NCBI RefSeq assembly: GCF_004634195.1
Contig: NZ_SKBP01000010.1
Span: 1 to 64,000 of the forward strand
Length of the DNA: 64,000 bases
Direction: 5' to 3'
Source: Flavobacterium salilacus subsp. salilacus
GTDB taxonomy: Bacteria; Bacteroidota; Bacteroidia; Flavobacteriales; Flavobacteriaceae
The notes below the pieces were generated by a model, which had not been told where the DNA came from, did no database searches, and saw only the letters and a program-made list of their open reading frames with translations. This document shows, one piece after another, positions 45,582 through 54,545 of this stretch. A program made the position numbers and the translations under genes. Position 1 is the first letter of the stretch. Each line of letters opens with the position of its first letter.

Positions 45582-46346
45582 ATGAATAAAGTAATCCATC
45601 CAGATTTTCAGGATCGCGAAGAACAAATTGTTGATATTATTGAAAGTTTTACTACAAAAGGAACTTTATTTATTAACGGTAAGCGCAACAAAATCAAAAC
45701 TTTTCCTTTGGGGGCAATTACGGTAAATGTAAAGTCGTTTAAAGTGCCTAATGTTATTAATAAGTTGGTTTATCGTTTCTTCCGTAAGTCGAAAGCCCAG
45801 CGTTCTTATGAGTTTGCCAACATATTATTAGAAAAAGGTATCGGTACGCCACAGCCCATTGCTTATTTTGAAAATAAAGCAGCTTTATCATTACAGGATA
45901 GTTATTATATGAGTGAACAGATGGAAGCCGACCTTACCTTCAGGCAGCTTATAGAAATTCCTGATTATCCCGAGCATGAAATTATATTACGCCAGTTTAC
46001 ACAATTTACCTTTAGACTACACGAAAAAGGAATTGCCTTTTTAGACCATACTCCCGGTAATACCCTTATAAAGAAGACAGGGCACGAGCAGTACGAATTT
46101 TTTTTGGTTGATTTAAACAGGATGCGATTTCACACTCAAATGAGTTTGGAGGAAAGGGTTGTCAATATGGCAAAACTTACCCCCGAGGAACGGTTGATAA
46201 CTGTAATGAGCGATGAATATGCAAAATTATACGGATGCAGTTATGATGCCGTATTACAACCTATGATAAAACATACCCAGTATTTTGCCAACAGGTTTCA
46301 CCGTAAACGTGCCATTAAGAGAAAACTGGGGTTACGAAAAAATTAA
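45582..46346 (+). CDS. Lipopolysaccharide kinase InaA/WaaP-like
   Basis: A 254-residue protein-kinase-fold enzyme likely phosphorylating Kdo or heptose in the LPS inner core. Kinase landmarks: the N-lobe Lys region KTFPLGAITVNVKSFKVPNV, a catalytic loop IAFLDHTPGNTLI (HxDxxPxN variant with Asp and Asn) and a metal site FFLVDLNRMRF in place of DFG. ATG 45582 is preferred over a TTG one codon earlier. It sits among glycosyltransferases and has its own promoter. Confidence 0.82.
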   Translation: MNKVIHPDFQDREEQIVDIIESFTTKGTLFINGKRNKIKTFPLGAITVNVKSFKVPNVINKLVYRFFRKSKAQRSYEFANILLEKGIGTPQPIAYFENKAALSLQDSYYMSEQMEADLTFRQLIEIPDYPEHEIILRQFTQFTFRLHEKGIAFLDHTPGNTLIKKTGHEQYEFFLVDLNRMRFHTQMSLEERVVNMAKLTPEERLITVMSDEYAKLYGCSYDAVLQPMIKHTQYFANRFHRKRAIKRKLGLRKN

Positions 46347-46354
46347 AAAAATAA

Positions 46355-46362
46355 TACCTTTG
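46355..46362 (+). promoter_or_regulatory. -7 element (TACCTTTG)
   Basis: Exact TAnnTTTG, 40 nt before ATG 46403. Confidence 0.55.
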
Positions 46363-46402
46363 CATATCCGTTTTGCGGTAATTCAATAAAAAAGCACCAC
46401 CT

Positions 46403-47236
46403 ATGAAAATTTCGGTAATAGTAAGTACTTATAATGCAGAAAAATGGCTCGAAAAAGTACTTATAGGATATAGCAACCAAACCTATAAAGATTTTGAAGT
46501 TATTATTGCTGATGATGGTTCGCGAGAAAGTACTAAAGCACTGATAGACCGTTATGCAGCCGATTACCCGGTGCCGTTACGACACCTGTGGCATGAAGAT
46601 AAAGGCTACCGTAGGCAAGAGATACTTAATATAGCCATAGTTGAGGCTGCCAATGAGTATATTATAATGACGGACGGTGACTGCATACCACGCGAGGATT
46701 TTGTAGCAGTACATGCAAAATTTGCCGAAAAGGGAAGATTTCTTTCAGGAGGCTATTGTAAGCTCCCTATGAGTACCAGCGAGGCAATAACCAAAGAGGA
46801 TATAGAAACCCAGCGTTGTTTTGATGTAAACTGGCTGACAAGTATTGATAAACTTGGCTTTTCGCAAAAGTTAAAACTTTCGTCAAGCCCTGTATTGGCT
46901 ACAGTACTGGATATTGTTACCACTACAACCCCTTCTTTCAATAACTGTAACTCATCAGGGTTTAAAGCAGATATGATAGCGATAAACGGATATGACGAAC
47001 GTATGAAATATGGAGGTCCTGACCGCGAATTTGGGGAGCGTTTGGAAAATTATGGTGTAAAAGGAAAGCAGATAAGGCACAAGGCTATATGCCTGCACCT
47101 TGACCACAGCAGGGGGTATAAAACCCCCGAATCACTGGCTGCTAATTTGGCTATACGTAAAGAGGTTAAAGAAAATAAAATTAAATGGACTCCTTACGGG
47201 ATAGTAAAAGAGCCCGGTCTTCCGCCTGTTTCATAA
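46403..47236 (+). CDS. Glycosyltransferase family 2
   Basis: A 277-residue GT-A enzyme. MKISVIVSTYNAEKWLEKVL, EVIIADDGSRESTKALI (first Asp pair), YIIMTDGDCIPREDF (DxD) and a C-terminal acceptor region GYDERMKYGGPDREFGERL, like the galactosyltransferase C-terminal (Glyco_transf_7C) type of chondroitin/LPS GTs. Its last 56 bp overlap the convergent fusion gene. Confidence 0.9.
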   Translation: MKISVIVSTYNAEKWLEKVLIGYSNQTYKDFEVIIADDGSRESTKALIDRYAADYPVPLRHLWHEDKGYRRQEILNIAIVEAANEYIIMTDGDCIPREDFVAVHAKFAEKGRFLSGGYCKLPMSTSEAITKEDIETQRCFDVNWLTSIDKLGFSQKLKLSSSPVLATVLDIVTTTTPSFNNCNSSGFKADMIAINGYDERMKYGGPDREFGERLENYGVKGKQIRHKAICLHLDHSRGYKTPESLAANLAIRKEVKENKIKWTPYGIVKEPGLPPVS

Positions 47237-49043
47237 TATAGTTTAAAAAACTTGTAAGGTCACTTTCAAACAGGTTCAGTGTAAGTTTCTCATATAGTTC
47301 CAAAGACTCTTGTTTGAACTCTTTTGGGTGTTTAGAGCCATATATTTCAGGGAAATAATCTTTCAGGTGCAATGCCATGTGCTGCTTACCATCGGTAAGC
47401 ATATTCCACGAATTTTTGTTTATCCATGGCGAGAAAATAGTAAATGTAGGTACATCCAAAGCCTTTGCCATGTTTACAGCTCCTCCTTCGTTACCTATCA
47501 GTGCATTGCACTGCTCCAATATTGCCAAAAAGGCTCTGAGGTCTTTAAAGTAAAAGTCAAAAAATATTTTAGTCTGTGTTTCAGGACGGCATAAATTATA
47601 AATCTCTTTTGCTTTCTCTGTTTGCGATGGCAGGTAGTTAAACAGTAGTTGCGCATTGCAGCTATCGCTTATTTTATCTATCACTTTTGCCATTTCCTTT
47701 GCAGGCAGGCTTTTTATATTATCGCTTCCCAGCACACTTATCATAATTACAGGCAGGTGCATATCCAGTTTTTCACTCATTTGTTTTTCCGCATGTGCTC
47801 TTTCCTGTTCAGTAATGTATATTTTTGGGTAAACAATAGGGTGTTTTTTTCCTGTTACTGCCTCAACAAGCTGCATGCGGTGATATAAAGCCGATCCTGA
47901 GGCTTTTTTATCAGGGGCTACGGTTTTATTGTAAAAAAATGAAGTGTACCATTTTTTATAGCCTATTTTAGTTTTAGCTCCGGAAAATGATGTTATAATA
48001 CCGCTTTCCCATTTTGCATAAGCATCAATTACTACATCATAGTTAGTTTTTCTAATTCTTTTGAGGAATTGAAAAAACTTGAGCTTACTTTCTCTGTACC
48101 CGTCTTCAAACGGAATGATGTTATCAATATTGGGGTTATTTTCTATTACCGGAGTGGTAAAAGTATTTACCAGATAGTCTATGCGTGAGCATGGATATTC
48201 AGCTTTCAGCATGTTGCAAATACTGCTGCTGGCAAGTACATCGCCTATCATTTTTTGTTGTATTACCAGTATTTTTTTACGCGCGGCATTCATCTCTTTC
48301 AGATAAACGTAGCGCATATATACATGGTAGCCGAGTATTCGGGCAATTTCGTAACCTCTTCTGCCATTAATAAACCCGAATTTCAGAATGTAATATTTAA
48401 AAAACCGGAATCCCGGCCGTATGGTAAAGTGAAAAATATTGGTGCTTATACCCTCGTTATAAAACTCTCTGGCTTTTAGTTTTGAATAGTGAAGCCGTTT
48501 TTGCAGAAAGTCTTCTTTATTTATAAAAGAGTAGTGTTCAATGGCATATTTAAGTACACGGCTCTTGCCGTTTATAACAAGTTTTTCGTGTACCAGTTTA
48601 TCAGAATAGCGGCATTTGGATTTACGAAATACCCTTGCCGTTCTGTCTTCATTAAAGTTATTATTTACAAGAGGCTTGCCTTGGTAGTAAAATACTCGTT
48701 TTACCCAAAGGGCTACTTCTTCGGGATTGCTGTTTACAACCTCCAGAATTTCTTTAATACCTTTTTCGGTTATCCTTTCATCGGCATCAAAAAAAGCAAC
48801 CCAATCGTAAGTGGCAAGGTCGAGTGTATAGTTACGCTGCGAAGAAAAATCATCGAACTTTCGCTGATAAAACCTTACATGAGGATATTCGTCCTTTATT
48901 ATGGCAGTTGTATTATCAGAACTATAGGAATCTACTATAACAATCTCGTCAGCAAACGACATGTTGTCAAGATACTCCCTAATGTTGTGCTCTTCATTAT
49001 ATACAATGGCGAGCGCAGATATTTTGGTATGTTTTCCGCTCAT
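47181..49043 (-). CDS. Fused GT2/GT9 bifunctional glycosyltransferase
   Basis: A 620-residue fusion. Residues 1-~245 are a GT2 of the WaaE type: ISALAIVYNEEHNIREYLDN, VIVDSYSSDNTTAI, VAFFDADERITEKGIKEILE and RVFRKSKCRYSDKLVHEKL. From ~255 a GT9 heptosyltransferase domain begins: KKILVIQQKMIGDVLASSSI, VIDAYAKWESGIITSFSGAK, and LAILEQCNALIGNEGGAVNM with the GNEGG donor site. Both activities fit LPS inner core assembly; fusion would let one protein add consecutive sugars. dapD lies 9 bp upstream on the same strand. Confidence 0.9.
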   Translation of the reverse strand: MSGKHTKISALAIVYNEEHNIREYLDNMSFADEIVIVDSYSSDNTTAIIKDEYPHVRFYQRKFDDFSSQRNYTLDLATYDWVAFFDADERITEKGIKEILEVVNSNPEEVALWVKRVFYYQGKPLVNNNFNEDRTARVFRKSKCRYSDKLVHEKLVINGKSRVLKYAIEHYSFINKEDFLQKRLHYSKLKAREFYNEGISTNIFHFTIRPGFRFFKYYILKFGFINGRRGYEIARILGYHVYMRYVYLKEMNAARKKILVIQQKMIGDVLASSSICNMLKAEYPCSRIDYLVNTFTTPVIENNPNIDNIIPFEDGYRESKLKFFQFLKRIRKTNYDVVIDAYAKWESGIITSFSGAKTKIGYKKWYTSFFYNKTVAPDKKASGSALYHRMQLVEAVTGKKHPIVYPKIYITEQERAHAEKQMSEKLDMHLPVIMISVLGSDNIKSLPAKEMAKVIDKISDSCNAQLLFNYLPSQTEKAKEIYNLCRPETQTKIFFDFYFKDLRAFLAILEQCNALIGNEGGAVNMAKALDVPTFTIFSPWINKNSWNMLTDGKQHMALHLKDYFPEIYGSKHPKEFKQESLELYEKLTLNLFESDLTSFLNYIMKQAEDRALLLSRKESI

Positions 49044-49052
49044 TATCAGTTT

Positions 49053-49868
49053 TTAAACCGCTACGTCATATTCCCTTAAGGCATTATTGAGCGAGGTCTT
49101 TAAGTCAGTTGAAGGTTTACGTTTACCTATGATTAATGCACATGGTACTTGGTACTCGCCTGCTGCAAATTTTTTAGTATAACTGCCCGGTATTACTACA
49201 GACCGTGCCGGTACAACCCCTTTTGTTTCTATAGGAGTATCACCTGTAACATCTATAATTTTTGTCGATGCAGTAAGGCACACATTTGCGCCAAGCACCG
49301 CTTCGGTTTCTACTCTCACGCCTTCTACTACTATGCACCTCGAACCTATAAATGCTCCGTCTTCTATAATTACAGGTGCAGCTTGTAAAGGTTCTAATAC
49401 TCCGCCAATACCTACACCACCGCTAAGGTGAACGTTTTTACCTATCTGTGCACAACTGCCCACGGTAGCCCAGGTATCTACCATAGTACCTTCGTCAACA
49501 TAAGCGCCAATGTTTACATAGCTTGGCATTAAAATAACGCCCGATGCTATATATGCCCCATGCCTTGCCACAGCATTGGGTACAACACGTATCCCTTTTT
49601 CGGCATAATTATGTTTTAGCGGCATTTTATCATGATACTCAAAAATACCTGCTTCCATCGTTTTCATTTTTTGTATCGGGAAGTACATTACCACCGCTTT
49701 TTTCACCCATTCATTTACTTGCCAGCCTCCTTCAAGAGGTTCTGCAACGCGTAATTTTCCGGTATCAAGCATTTCAATAACCTCGCGTATAGCATTGATA
49801 GTAGAAGCCTCTTGGAGCAATTCTCTGTTATTCCAAGCTTGTTCTATTATGGTTTTTAAGGTATTCAT
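49053..49868 (-). CDS. dapD: Tetrahydrodipicolinate N-succinyltransferase
   Basis: A 271-residue left-handed beta-helix acyltransferase of the succinylase branch of lysine/DAP synthesis. Hexapeptide repeats are visible through GIRVVPNAVARHGAYIASGV, GAYVDEGTMVDTWATVGSCA, GKNVHLSGGVGIGGVLEPLQ and GAFIGSRCIVVEGVRVETEA. N-terminal helical domain TLKTIIEQAWNNRELLQEAS is normal. First gene of a pair with the GT2/GT9 fusion; a promoter lies 19 nt upstream. Confidence 0.96.
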   Translation of the reverse strand: MNTLKTIIEQAWNNRELLQEASTINAIREVIEMLDTGKLRVAEPLEGGWQVNEWVKKAVVMYFPIQKMKTMEAGIFEYHDKMPLKHNYAEKGIRVVPNAVARHGAYIASGVILMPSYVNIGAYVDEGTMVDTWATVGSCAQIGKNVHLSGGVGIGGVLEPLQAAPVIIEDGAFIGSRCIVVEGVRVETEAVLGANVCLTASTKIIDVTGDTPIETKGVVPARSVVIPGSYTKKFAAGEYQVPCALIIGKRKPSTDLKTSLNNALREYDVAV

Positions 49869-49887
49869 AGCGCAACTTCTTTTTGGG

Positions 49888-49895
49888 CAAAGATA
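49888..49895 (-). promoter_or_regulatory. -7 element of dapD (TATCTTTG)
   Basis: Exact TAnnTTTG on the minus strand, 19 nt before the start at 49868. A T-rich TTTTTG lies 24 bp further upstream, a little distant for -33. Confidence 0.55.
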
Positions 49896-50005
49896 GTAAT
49901 CTGGTTAAATTATCACTATCAAAAAGCCTGTTCGCAGCATATTTCTTTTAAAAGAATTTATTGAAAACATCAATATTGCTTAAATTTACTAAAAACTAAC
50001 TGATA

Positions 50006-50749
50006 ATGAAAGACAATTTTTCCGTTCAGGCAAAAGGATATTCGATATATCGTCCGCATTACCCGCCAGATATGATTAATCATATACTCTCTTTTATAAA
50101 CAATAAAGGTAAAGCGCTGGATGTTGCAACCGGCAACGGGCAGGTTGCAGCAGCATTAGCTCCTTTTTTTACTACCGTTTACGGTATCGATATCAGTGCG
50201 ACACAATTGGATAACGCTGTGCAGCGGGAAAATATTATTTATAAAGAGGCAAAAGCCGAAGAGACAGGTTTTAATACAAATGAATTTGACCTTATCACGG
50301 TGGCACAGGCAATACATTGGTTTGATTTTGATGCTTTTTATAAAGAGGTATATCGCATACTGAAACCTTCGGGCATTATAGCGGTAATGGGATATGGGCT
50401 TTTTCGCACGGATGTAAATACAGATAAGATAATAAATCGTTTTTACAATACTATAATCGGAGAGTATTGGGATGCTGAGCGCAAGTATGTAGAAGAGGAA
50501 TATAAAACAATACCTTTCCCTTTTGATGAAATTTATACTGATAAGTCCTTTACAAATGCTGTTTTGTGGACGTTTGAGCAGCTTGTGGGTTATTTGGAAA
50601 CCTGGTCTGCCGTGCAGCATTACATCAGGCAAAAAGGCAGTAACCCGCTCAATCTTATAAAAGATGATTTAAAAGAAAGCTGGAAAAAAAGCGATAAGCA
50701 GGTAACATTTCCGCTATTTTTGCGAATGGGAAGACTTGAAAAGAGATAA
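50006..50749 (+). CDS. Class I SAM-dependent methyltransferase
   Basis: A 247-residue Rossmann methyltransferase. Motif I is GKALDVATGNGQVAAALAPF, followed by VYGIDISATQLDNAV (acidic SAM ribose ligand), FDLITVAQAIHWFDFDAFYK and ILKPSGIIAVMGYGL. The opening FSVQAKGYSIYRPHYPPDM is typical of a small-molecule methyltransferase subgroup (YcgJ/Tam-like). Three bp upstream of ruvX, so co-transcribed. Substrate unknown. Confidence 0.88.
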   Translation: MKDNFSVQAKGYSIYRPHYPPDMINHILSFINNKGKALDVATGNGQVAAALAPFFTTVYGIDISATQLDNAVQRENIIYKEAKAEETGFNTNEFDLITVAQAIHWFDFDAFYKEVYRILKPSGIIAVMGYGLFRTDVNTDKIINRFYNTIIGEYWDAERKYVEEEYKTIPFPFDEIYTDKSFTNAVLWTFEQLVGYLETWSAVQHYIRQKGSNPLNLIKDDLKESWKKSDKQVTFPLFLRMGRLEKR

Positions 50750-50752
50750 CGT

Positions 50753-51202
50753 ATGGCAAATGATTTTTTTGGGAGTAATGGTAAAGGGCGTATTCTGGCT
50801 ATAGATTACGGACTGAAACGTACAGGAATAGCGGTAACTGATGAAATGCAGATGATAGCGTCGGGGCTTACTACCATACCGACAGAAACGGCTATTGACT
50901 GGCTTAAAGCCTATTTTGCAAAAGAGCGTGTAACAAAGGTTTTGATAGGCGAACCCAGGCAAATGAATAATGAGCCTTCGCAGAGCGCACCGCTTATAGC
51001 TGCTTTTACCGAACAATTTAAAAGTACGTTTCCTGATATGCCTTTGGAGGGGGTAGATGAACGTTTTACCAGTAAAATGGCATTTCAAACCATGATTGAT
51101 AGCGGGTTGAAGAAAAAGCAACGTCAAAACAAAGCTTTGATTGATGAAATTTCGGCAACTATTATATTGCAGGATTATTTATCACGAAAAAAAATTATAT
51201 AA
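50753..51202 (+). CDS. ruvX: Holliday junction resolvase-like RuvX/YqgF
   Basis: A 149-residue RNase H-fold protein. GRILAIDYGLKRTGIAVTDE (first Asp), VTKVLIGEPRQMNNEPSQSA, PLEGVDERFTSKMAFQTMID and NKALIDEISATIILQDYL (acidic residues of the active site) are all present. Roles in pre-16S rRNA 5' maturation and DNA repair are known for the family. In relatives I remember def following it directly; here 7.7 kb of accessory DNA intervenes. Confidence 0.93.
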   Translation: MANDFFGSNGKGRILAIDYGLKRTGIAVTDEMQMIASGLTTIPTETAIDWLKAYFAKERVTKVLIGEPRQMNNEPSQSAPLIAAFTEQFKSTFPDMPLEGVDERFTSKMAFQTMIDSGLKKKQRQNKALIDEISATIILQDYLSRKKII

Positions 51203-51222
51203 ACTTTGTTAATTAAAAGCGG

Positions 51223-51345
51223 CTGTCTTAAAAGTGTCATTCTGAGCGGAATGTAATGGAGTGAAGAATCTCGATTATTTGATATAGAATGAGATTCTTC
51301 CTTCGTCAGAATGACAAAAAGCATGTTTAAACACTTTTGAGACAG
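51223..51345. repeat. Foldback repeat, three nested inverted arms
   Basis: Outer arms CTGTCTTAAAAGTGT (51223-51237) and ACACTTTTGAGACAG (51331-51345) match at 14 of 15; middle arms GTCATTCTGA (51236-51245) and TCAGAATGAC (51305-51314) are exact; inner arms GAAGAATCTC (51263-51272) and GAGATTCTTC (51291-51300) are exact. A ~120-bp MITE-like or palindromic intergenic element, filling most of the 300-bp gap. Confidence 0.8.
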
Positions 51346-51502
51346 TCCCTTTTCATACCCACTAATGATGATTAACATTTTCTTAACGATACAAATTTAA
51401 ATTGTAAATACTATTTTTCAATATTTAATGTTTATTATTGTAACGGATAAAGCCATGTATGTTTTATTCTATGTATAACCAACCGATAAATTATTAAATA
51501 GT

Positions 51503-53350
51503 ATGAAAAACAAACTGAGGCTTTTAGCCTTTTCTGTCTCGGCAGGCGTATTACTGCTTTTTACCAACTGCCAAAAAGATGATGAAGCCACTACTGCCAC
51601 ACAATCATCTGATGTTACTACAGGGGTTAAAGTAAGCACTATTTCTTTTGATGAGTTTAAGCGCGATGCAAACGCCTATGCCGCTTTGCAAAAAGCGGTA
51701 AAGGGAAACACTGCCAAAGCTTTGGTTAATGACACCATAAACGGGTTTTATTATGACGATTCGAATGTTACAAGGATAGATTACCTAAAAAGTACGACTT
51801 ATACCTTTCAGATTTTTAGGGAAGATGCTTCGATAGCCTACTACGAAAACCTTGTGATACATACAGATGATACAGAAAAATCGACATCGTATATATTTGA
51901 GTACCATTTTGACCTGACGGATGTAACCAACCTGCATGAGGATAAACAAATAATAAATTTACAAGATAAATATAAAGTAAAAAGTGGCAAAGGAGAACCT
52001 CACAATTACATTTATCAGGATGGGGAAGGCAGGTGTTATATTTTAACATCTCGTAATCCTGACACGGGTGAATATACAGGGGACGAGGGTATATATTATA
52101 GACTGTATGTAGAATGTCCTAGCTCTTTCTCATTAAGCCAAGATGGTAGCGGCAATGGAAGTGGTATTGATACTGGTATCATTAATATAAACATTACCAT
52201 ACCCACACAACCGGGCGACCAAGGACCTGTAATACACCCCGGTGGTGTAATTTCATGGCCGGGCGGGGTAGTGCCAGAGCCTGTGGTAACCAAGCCTGCG
52301 GTTAATTTTACGCTGGTGGTATTTAAACAAGATATTACCCCGGAGGAGTACCGATGGCTGATGCGTTTTTATAATAAAGAAATAACTGACGGTATATTGA
52401 AACTTTTGGGCAAGACATATCCTCTTAACCCTAACGCTGACAGGGAAGCTCTTGCCCACCGGATATTGGACTTTGCCATGCAAAATGAAAATAATAAAGA
52501 ACTTGCCAAGCAGTTATTGGAGTTTTTGGATGAAGAAGAGTACTCACAGGAGAGTATAGAGGCTGCCGAAAATGCCATAGAAGATATTGAGAATGGAGAT
52601 ATACCTGATAATATAATAAATGCTGTAACAGGCGAATGCCAGGCTAATATTGTAACCGATGCTTACAGTGTATGTTCCGGTTTAAATACTATTTTTTTGG
52701 ATATATATGAGGGAAGTGATACTTATAATGTTGTTTATAAAAGGTCTGCCATATTGGAACCAGATGTTGCTGGACGAACAGATCTCCTAAGCAAAACAAC
52801 CAACAGTTCAGGTCAGCAAATATACAGTTTTGTTATTTACTTGAATAATAATTATGTTAACACTGCTACTGATATATCTATCGCAACTACTGTAATTCAT
52901 GAAAACTTGCATGCTATATTATTGTATTTCAGGACTATTGGTCTAACTAATATTAATAGCAGTAATCTTACTTATAATCCTACCTATGTAGAATTAATAG
53001 ATGCTTATACAAACAAACTAATAGAACTGGGTAACGCACCATTTTTATCAGGTGGAAATGCACATCATGAGTTTATGTCTTATTTGGTAGATAATATCGC
53101 TGAGTCAATAAAAGCTTTTGGTCTGAGCAAAGGCTATCAGAAGCCGGATAGTTTCTATTATGCAATGGCATGGCAGGGACTAACTCATATTAATGGTCTT
53201 AATAATCAAAAAGTGATAAATCCTGATTTCATAAGTTTAGTTCCTAATGCCGGCACAAGAGCAAATATTTTGAACACATTGCAAGCGGAGCGTATAAACG
53301 AAGAATTTAATGGAGTTATTCCCTCATACAGACCGGGTTCTTGTAATTAA
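51503..53350 (+). CDS. Large lipoprotein with C-terminal HExxH region, candidate polymorphic effector
   Basis: A 615-residue lipoprotein (MKNKLRLLAFSVSAGVLLLF then TNCQKDD; lipobox Cys 23). Residues ~70-215 form a conserved-looking module (YYDDSNVTRIDYLKSTTYTF ... YYRLYVECPSSFSL). A Gly/Pro/Ile-rich linker runs ~216-275, a helical segment to ~390, then a C-terminal domain with TVIHENLHAILLYF (HExxH at 466-470) and GGNAHHEFMSYLVDNIAESI about 50 residues later, plausible as zinc-peptidase ligands. The last ~32 codons recur as a fragment at 55136-55231. Four small lipoprotein genes follow. I infer an effector with immunity array; the protease activity is only suggested by the motif. Confidence 0.72.
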   Translation: MKNKLRLLAFSVSAGVLLLFTNCQKDDEATTATQSSDVTTGVKVSTISFDEFKRDANAYAALQKAVKGNTAKALVNDTINGFYYDDSNVTRIDYLKSTTYTFQIFREDASIAYYENLVIHTDDTEKSTSYIFEYHFDLTDVTNLHEDKQIINLQDKYKVKSGKGEPHNYIYQDGEGRCYILTSRNPDTGEYTGDEGIYYRLYVECPSSFSLSQDGSGNGSGIDTGIININITIPTQPGDQGPVIHPGGVISWPGGVVPEPVVTKPAVNFTLVVFKQDITPEEYRWLMRFYNKEITDGILKLLGKTYPLNPNADREALAHRILDFAMQNENNKELAKQLLEFLDEEEYSQESIEAAENAIEDIENGDIPDNIINAVTGECQANIVTDAYSVCSGLNTIFLDIYEGSDTYNVVYKRSAILEPDVAGRTDLLSKTTNSSGQQIYSFVIYLNNNYVNTATDISIATTVIHENLHAILLYFRTIGLTNINSSNLTYNPTYVELIDAYTNKLIELGNAPFLSGGNAHHEFMSYLVDNIAESIKAFGLSKGYQKPDSFYYAMAWQGLTHINGLNNQKVINPDFISLVPNAGTRANILNTLQAERINEEFNGVIPSYRPGSCN

Positions 53351-53365
53351 AATAAATGTATAAAC

Positions 53366-53917
53366 ATGAAAAAGTTATTAATTTTACTTTTATCCTCTTT
53401 GCTAATGGCTTGTTCAAGCACAAAGCCTAAAGATAAATTTGTTAAATCAGATTATGATATAGCCGAGAAAGTATTAGCATTTGCGGATATAAATGATTGG
53501 AAAGAGTACGGATTGATTTCTGAACCTGATAATTATAATATTGATAAGTATTTAAATGGTTTTATGGTTGATACTTTAGATTTAAGGGACTATAAATTTG
53601 ATTTTAAAAGTGACCACAATGCCAAGTGGGAGTATAAACATTTTAGTAATCAAAGTATACTCGACAAACTTAAAATAATTGATGATTATTCAGAAATAGA
53701 GATAATTGACTCAATCGAAAATGGAAATCCGCAGAAGTATATTAAAATTTCAAGACCCGTATATTCAACTGATGGTAAATATGCAGTAGTTTATTTTAAT
53801 TATTTTTATAATGTAAAAAATGCATCCCTTTGGGATAGTTATACCGCAATTTTCTTTGAAGAGAATAATGAATGGACTATGATTAAGTGGATTTATACTC
53901 CTATTGATGATAAGTAA
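53366..53917 (+). CDS. Small lipoprotein paralogue 1 (candidate immunity)
   Basis: A 183-residue lipoprotein (MKKLLILLLSSLLMACSS; lipobox Cys 16) 15 bp after the effector-like gene. Body: FVKSDYDIAEKVLAFADINDW, LISEPDNYNIDKYLNGFMVD, KLKIIDDYSEI, then SRPVYSTDGKYAVVYFNYFY and the closing NNEWTMIKWIYTPIDDK. No known domain. Nearly identical to paralogue 4 except in two stretches (residues ~37-45 and ~108-125), which are the sort of variable patches expected of a specificity surface. Immunity role is inferred from position and repetition. Confidence 0.68.
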   Translation: MKKLLILLLSSLLMACSSTKPKDKFVKSDYDIAEKVLAFADINDWKEYGLISEPDNYNIDKYLNGFMVDTLDLRDYKFDFKSDHNAKWEYKHFSNQSILDKLKIIDDYSEIEIIDSIENGNPQKYIKISRPVYSTDGKYAVVYFNYFYNVKNASLWDSYTAIFFEENNEWTMIKWIYTPIDDK

Positions 53918-53945
53918 AAAGTAGCCTTAGACAAGGCTACTTTTT
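53916..53945 (+). terminator. Terminator after paralogue 1
   Basis: AAAAAGTAGCCTT and AAGGCTACTTTTT pair over 13 bp around AGAC. The same sequence follows paralogue 4 at 55795. Confidence 0.88.
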
Positions 53946-53975
53946 ATTTTTTAGTAAACAACAACAAAAATTATT

Positions 53976-54515
53976 ATGAAAATATTTTCCTATAGTTTAC
54001 TGATAATCATTTTCCAAAGTTGTGCTACTGTAAAATCTGAAGATGAATTTGTTAAATCAGATTATGAAATAGCGGAAAAAACGTTAGTATGTTTCGATAA
54101 ATGGAATAATTATAGATTAATTTCTGAACCCGATAATTATATAGTTGATAATTATTTAGATGGTTTTATGATTGACACCTTAGATTTAAGGAATTATAAG
54201 TTTGATTTTAAAAGCAATCGTGACGCCAAATGGGAATACAAAAATTTTAGTAATCCAAGTATACTCGCTAAACTTAAAATAATTGATGATTATTCAAAGG
54301 TAAAGACTGTATATTTGAATGATTATAAAGATGCTAAGAGATTTATTAAGATGTCAAGACCCTTGTATTCAAACGATAACAAATATGCAGCCGTGCATAT
54401 TAGTTCTTTTTTTAATTTGTTAACGTCATCCCAATTAGAGGGTTATACTTTAATTTTTTTTAGGGAGAATAATGAATGGACTTTGATTAGTTGTGTTCTT
54501 ACTTCTATTAGTTAA
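53976..54515 (+). CDS. Small lipoprotein paralogue 2 (candidate immunity)
   Basis: A 179-residue lipoprotein (MKIFSYSLLIIIFQSC; Cys 16). It keeps the array pattern FVKSDYEIAEKTL, YRLISEPDNYIVDNYLDGFM, YKFDFKSNRDAKWEYKNFSN and SRPLYSNDNKYAAVHISSFF, but its tail differs: NNEWTLISCVLTSIS. Intermediate in divergence between paralogues 1/4 and 3. Located after its own upstream terminator, so possibly with an independent promoter. Confidence 0.65.
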   Translation: MKIFSYSLLIIIFQSCATVKSEDEFVKSDYEIAEKTLVCFDKWNNYRLISEPDNYIVDNYLDGFMIDTLDLRNYKFDFKSNRDAKWEYKNFSNPSILAKLKIIDDYSKVKTVYLNDYKDAKRFIKMSRPLYSNDNKYAAVHISSFFNLLTSSQLEGYTLIFFRENNEWTLISCVLTSIS

Positions 54516-54545
54516 AATAGAAACAAGTATAAAGAAACTTGTGAC

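Larger units (their letters stand above)
53254..53945 (+). repeat. Direct repeat unit, copy 1 (effector tail, small lipoprotein, terminator)
   Basis: The end of the large lipoprotein gene, the following small lipoprotein gene and its terminator are duplicated at 55136-55824 in the same order and orientation. The two small genes are both 183 codons and nearly identical at both ends, and the terminator stems are identical. Confidence 0.85.
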
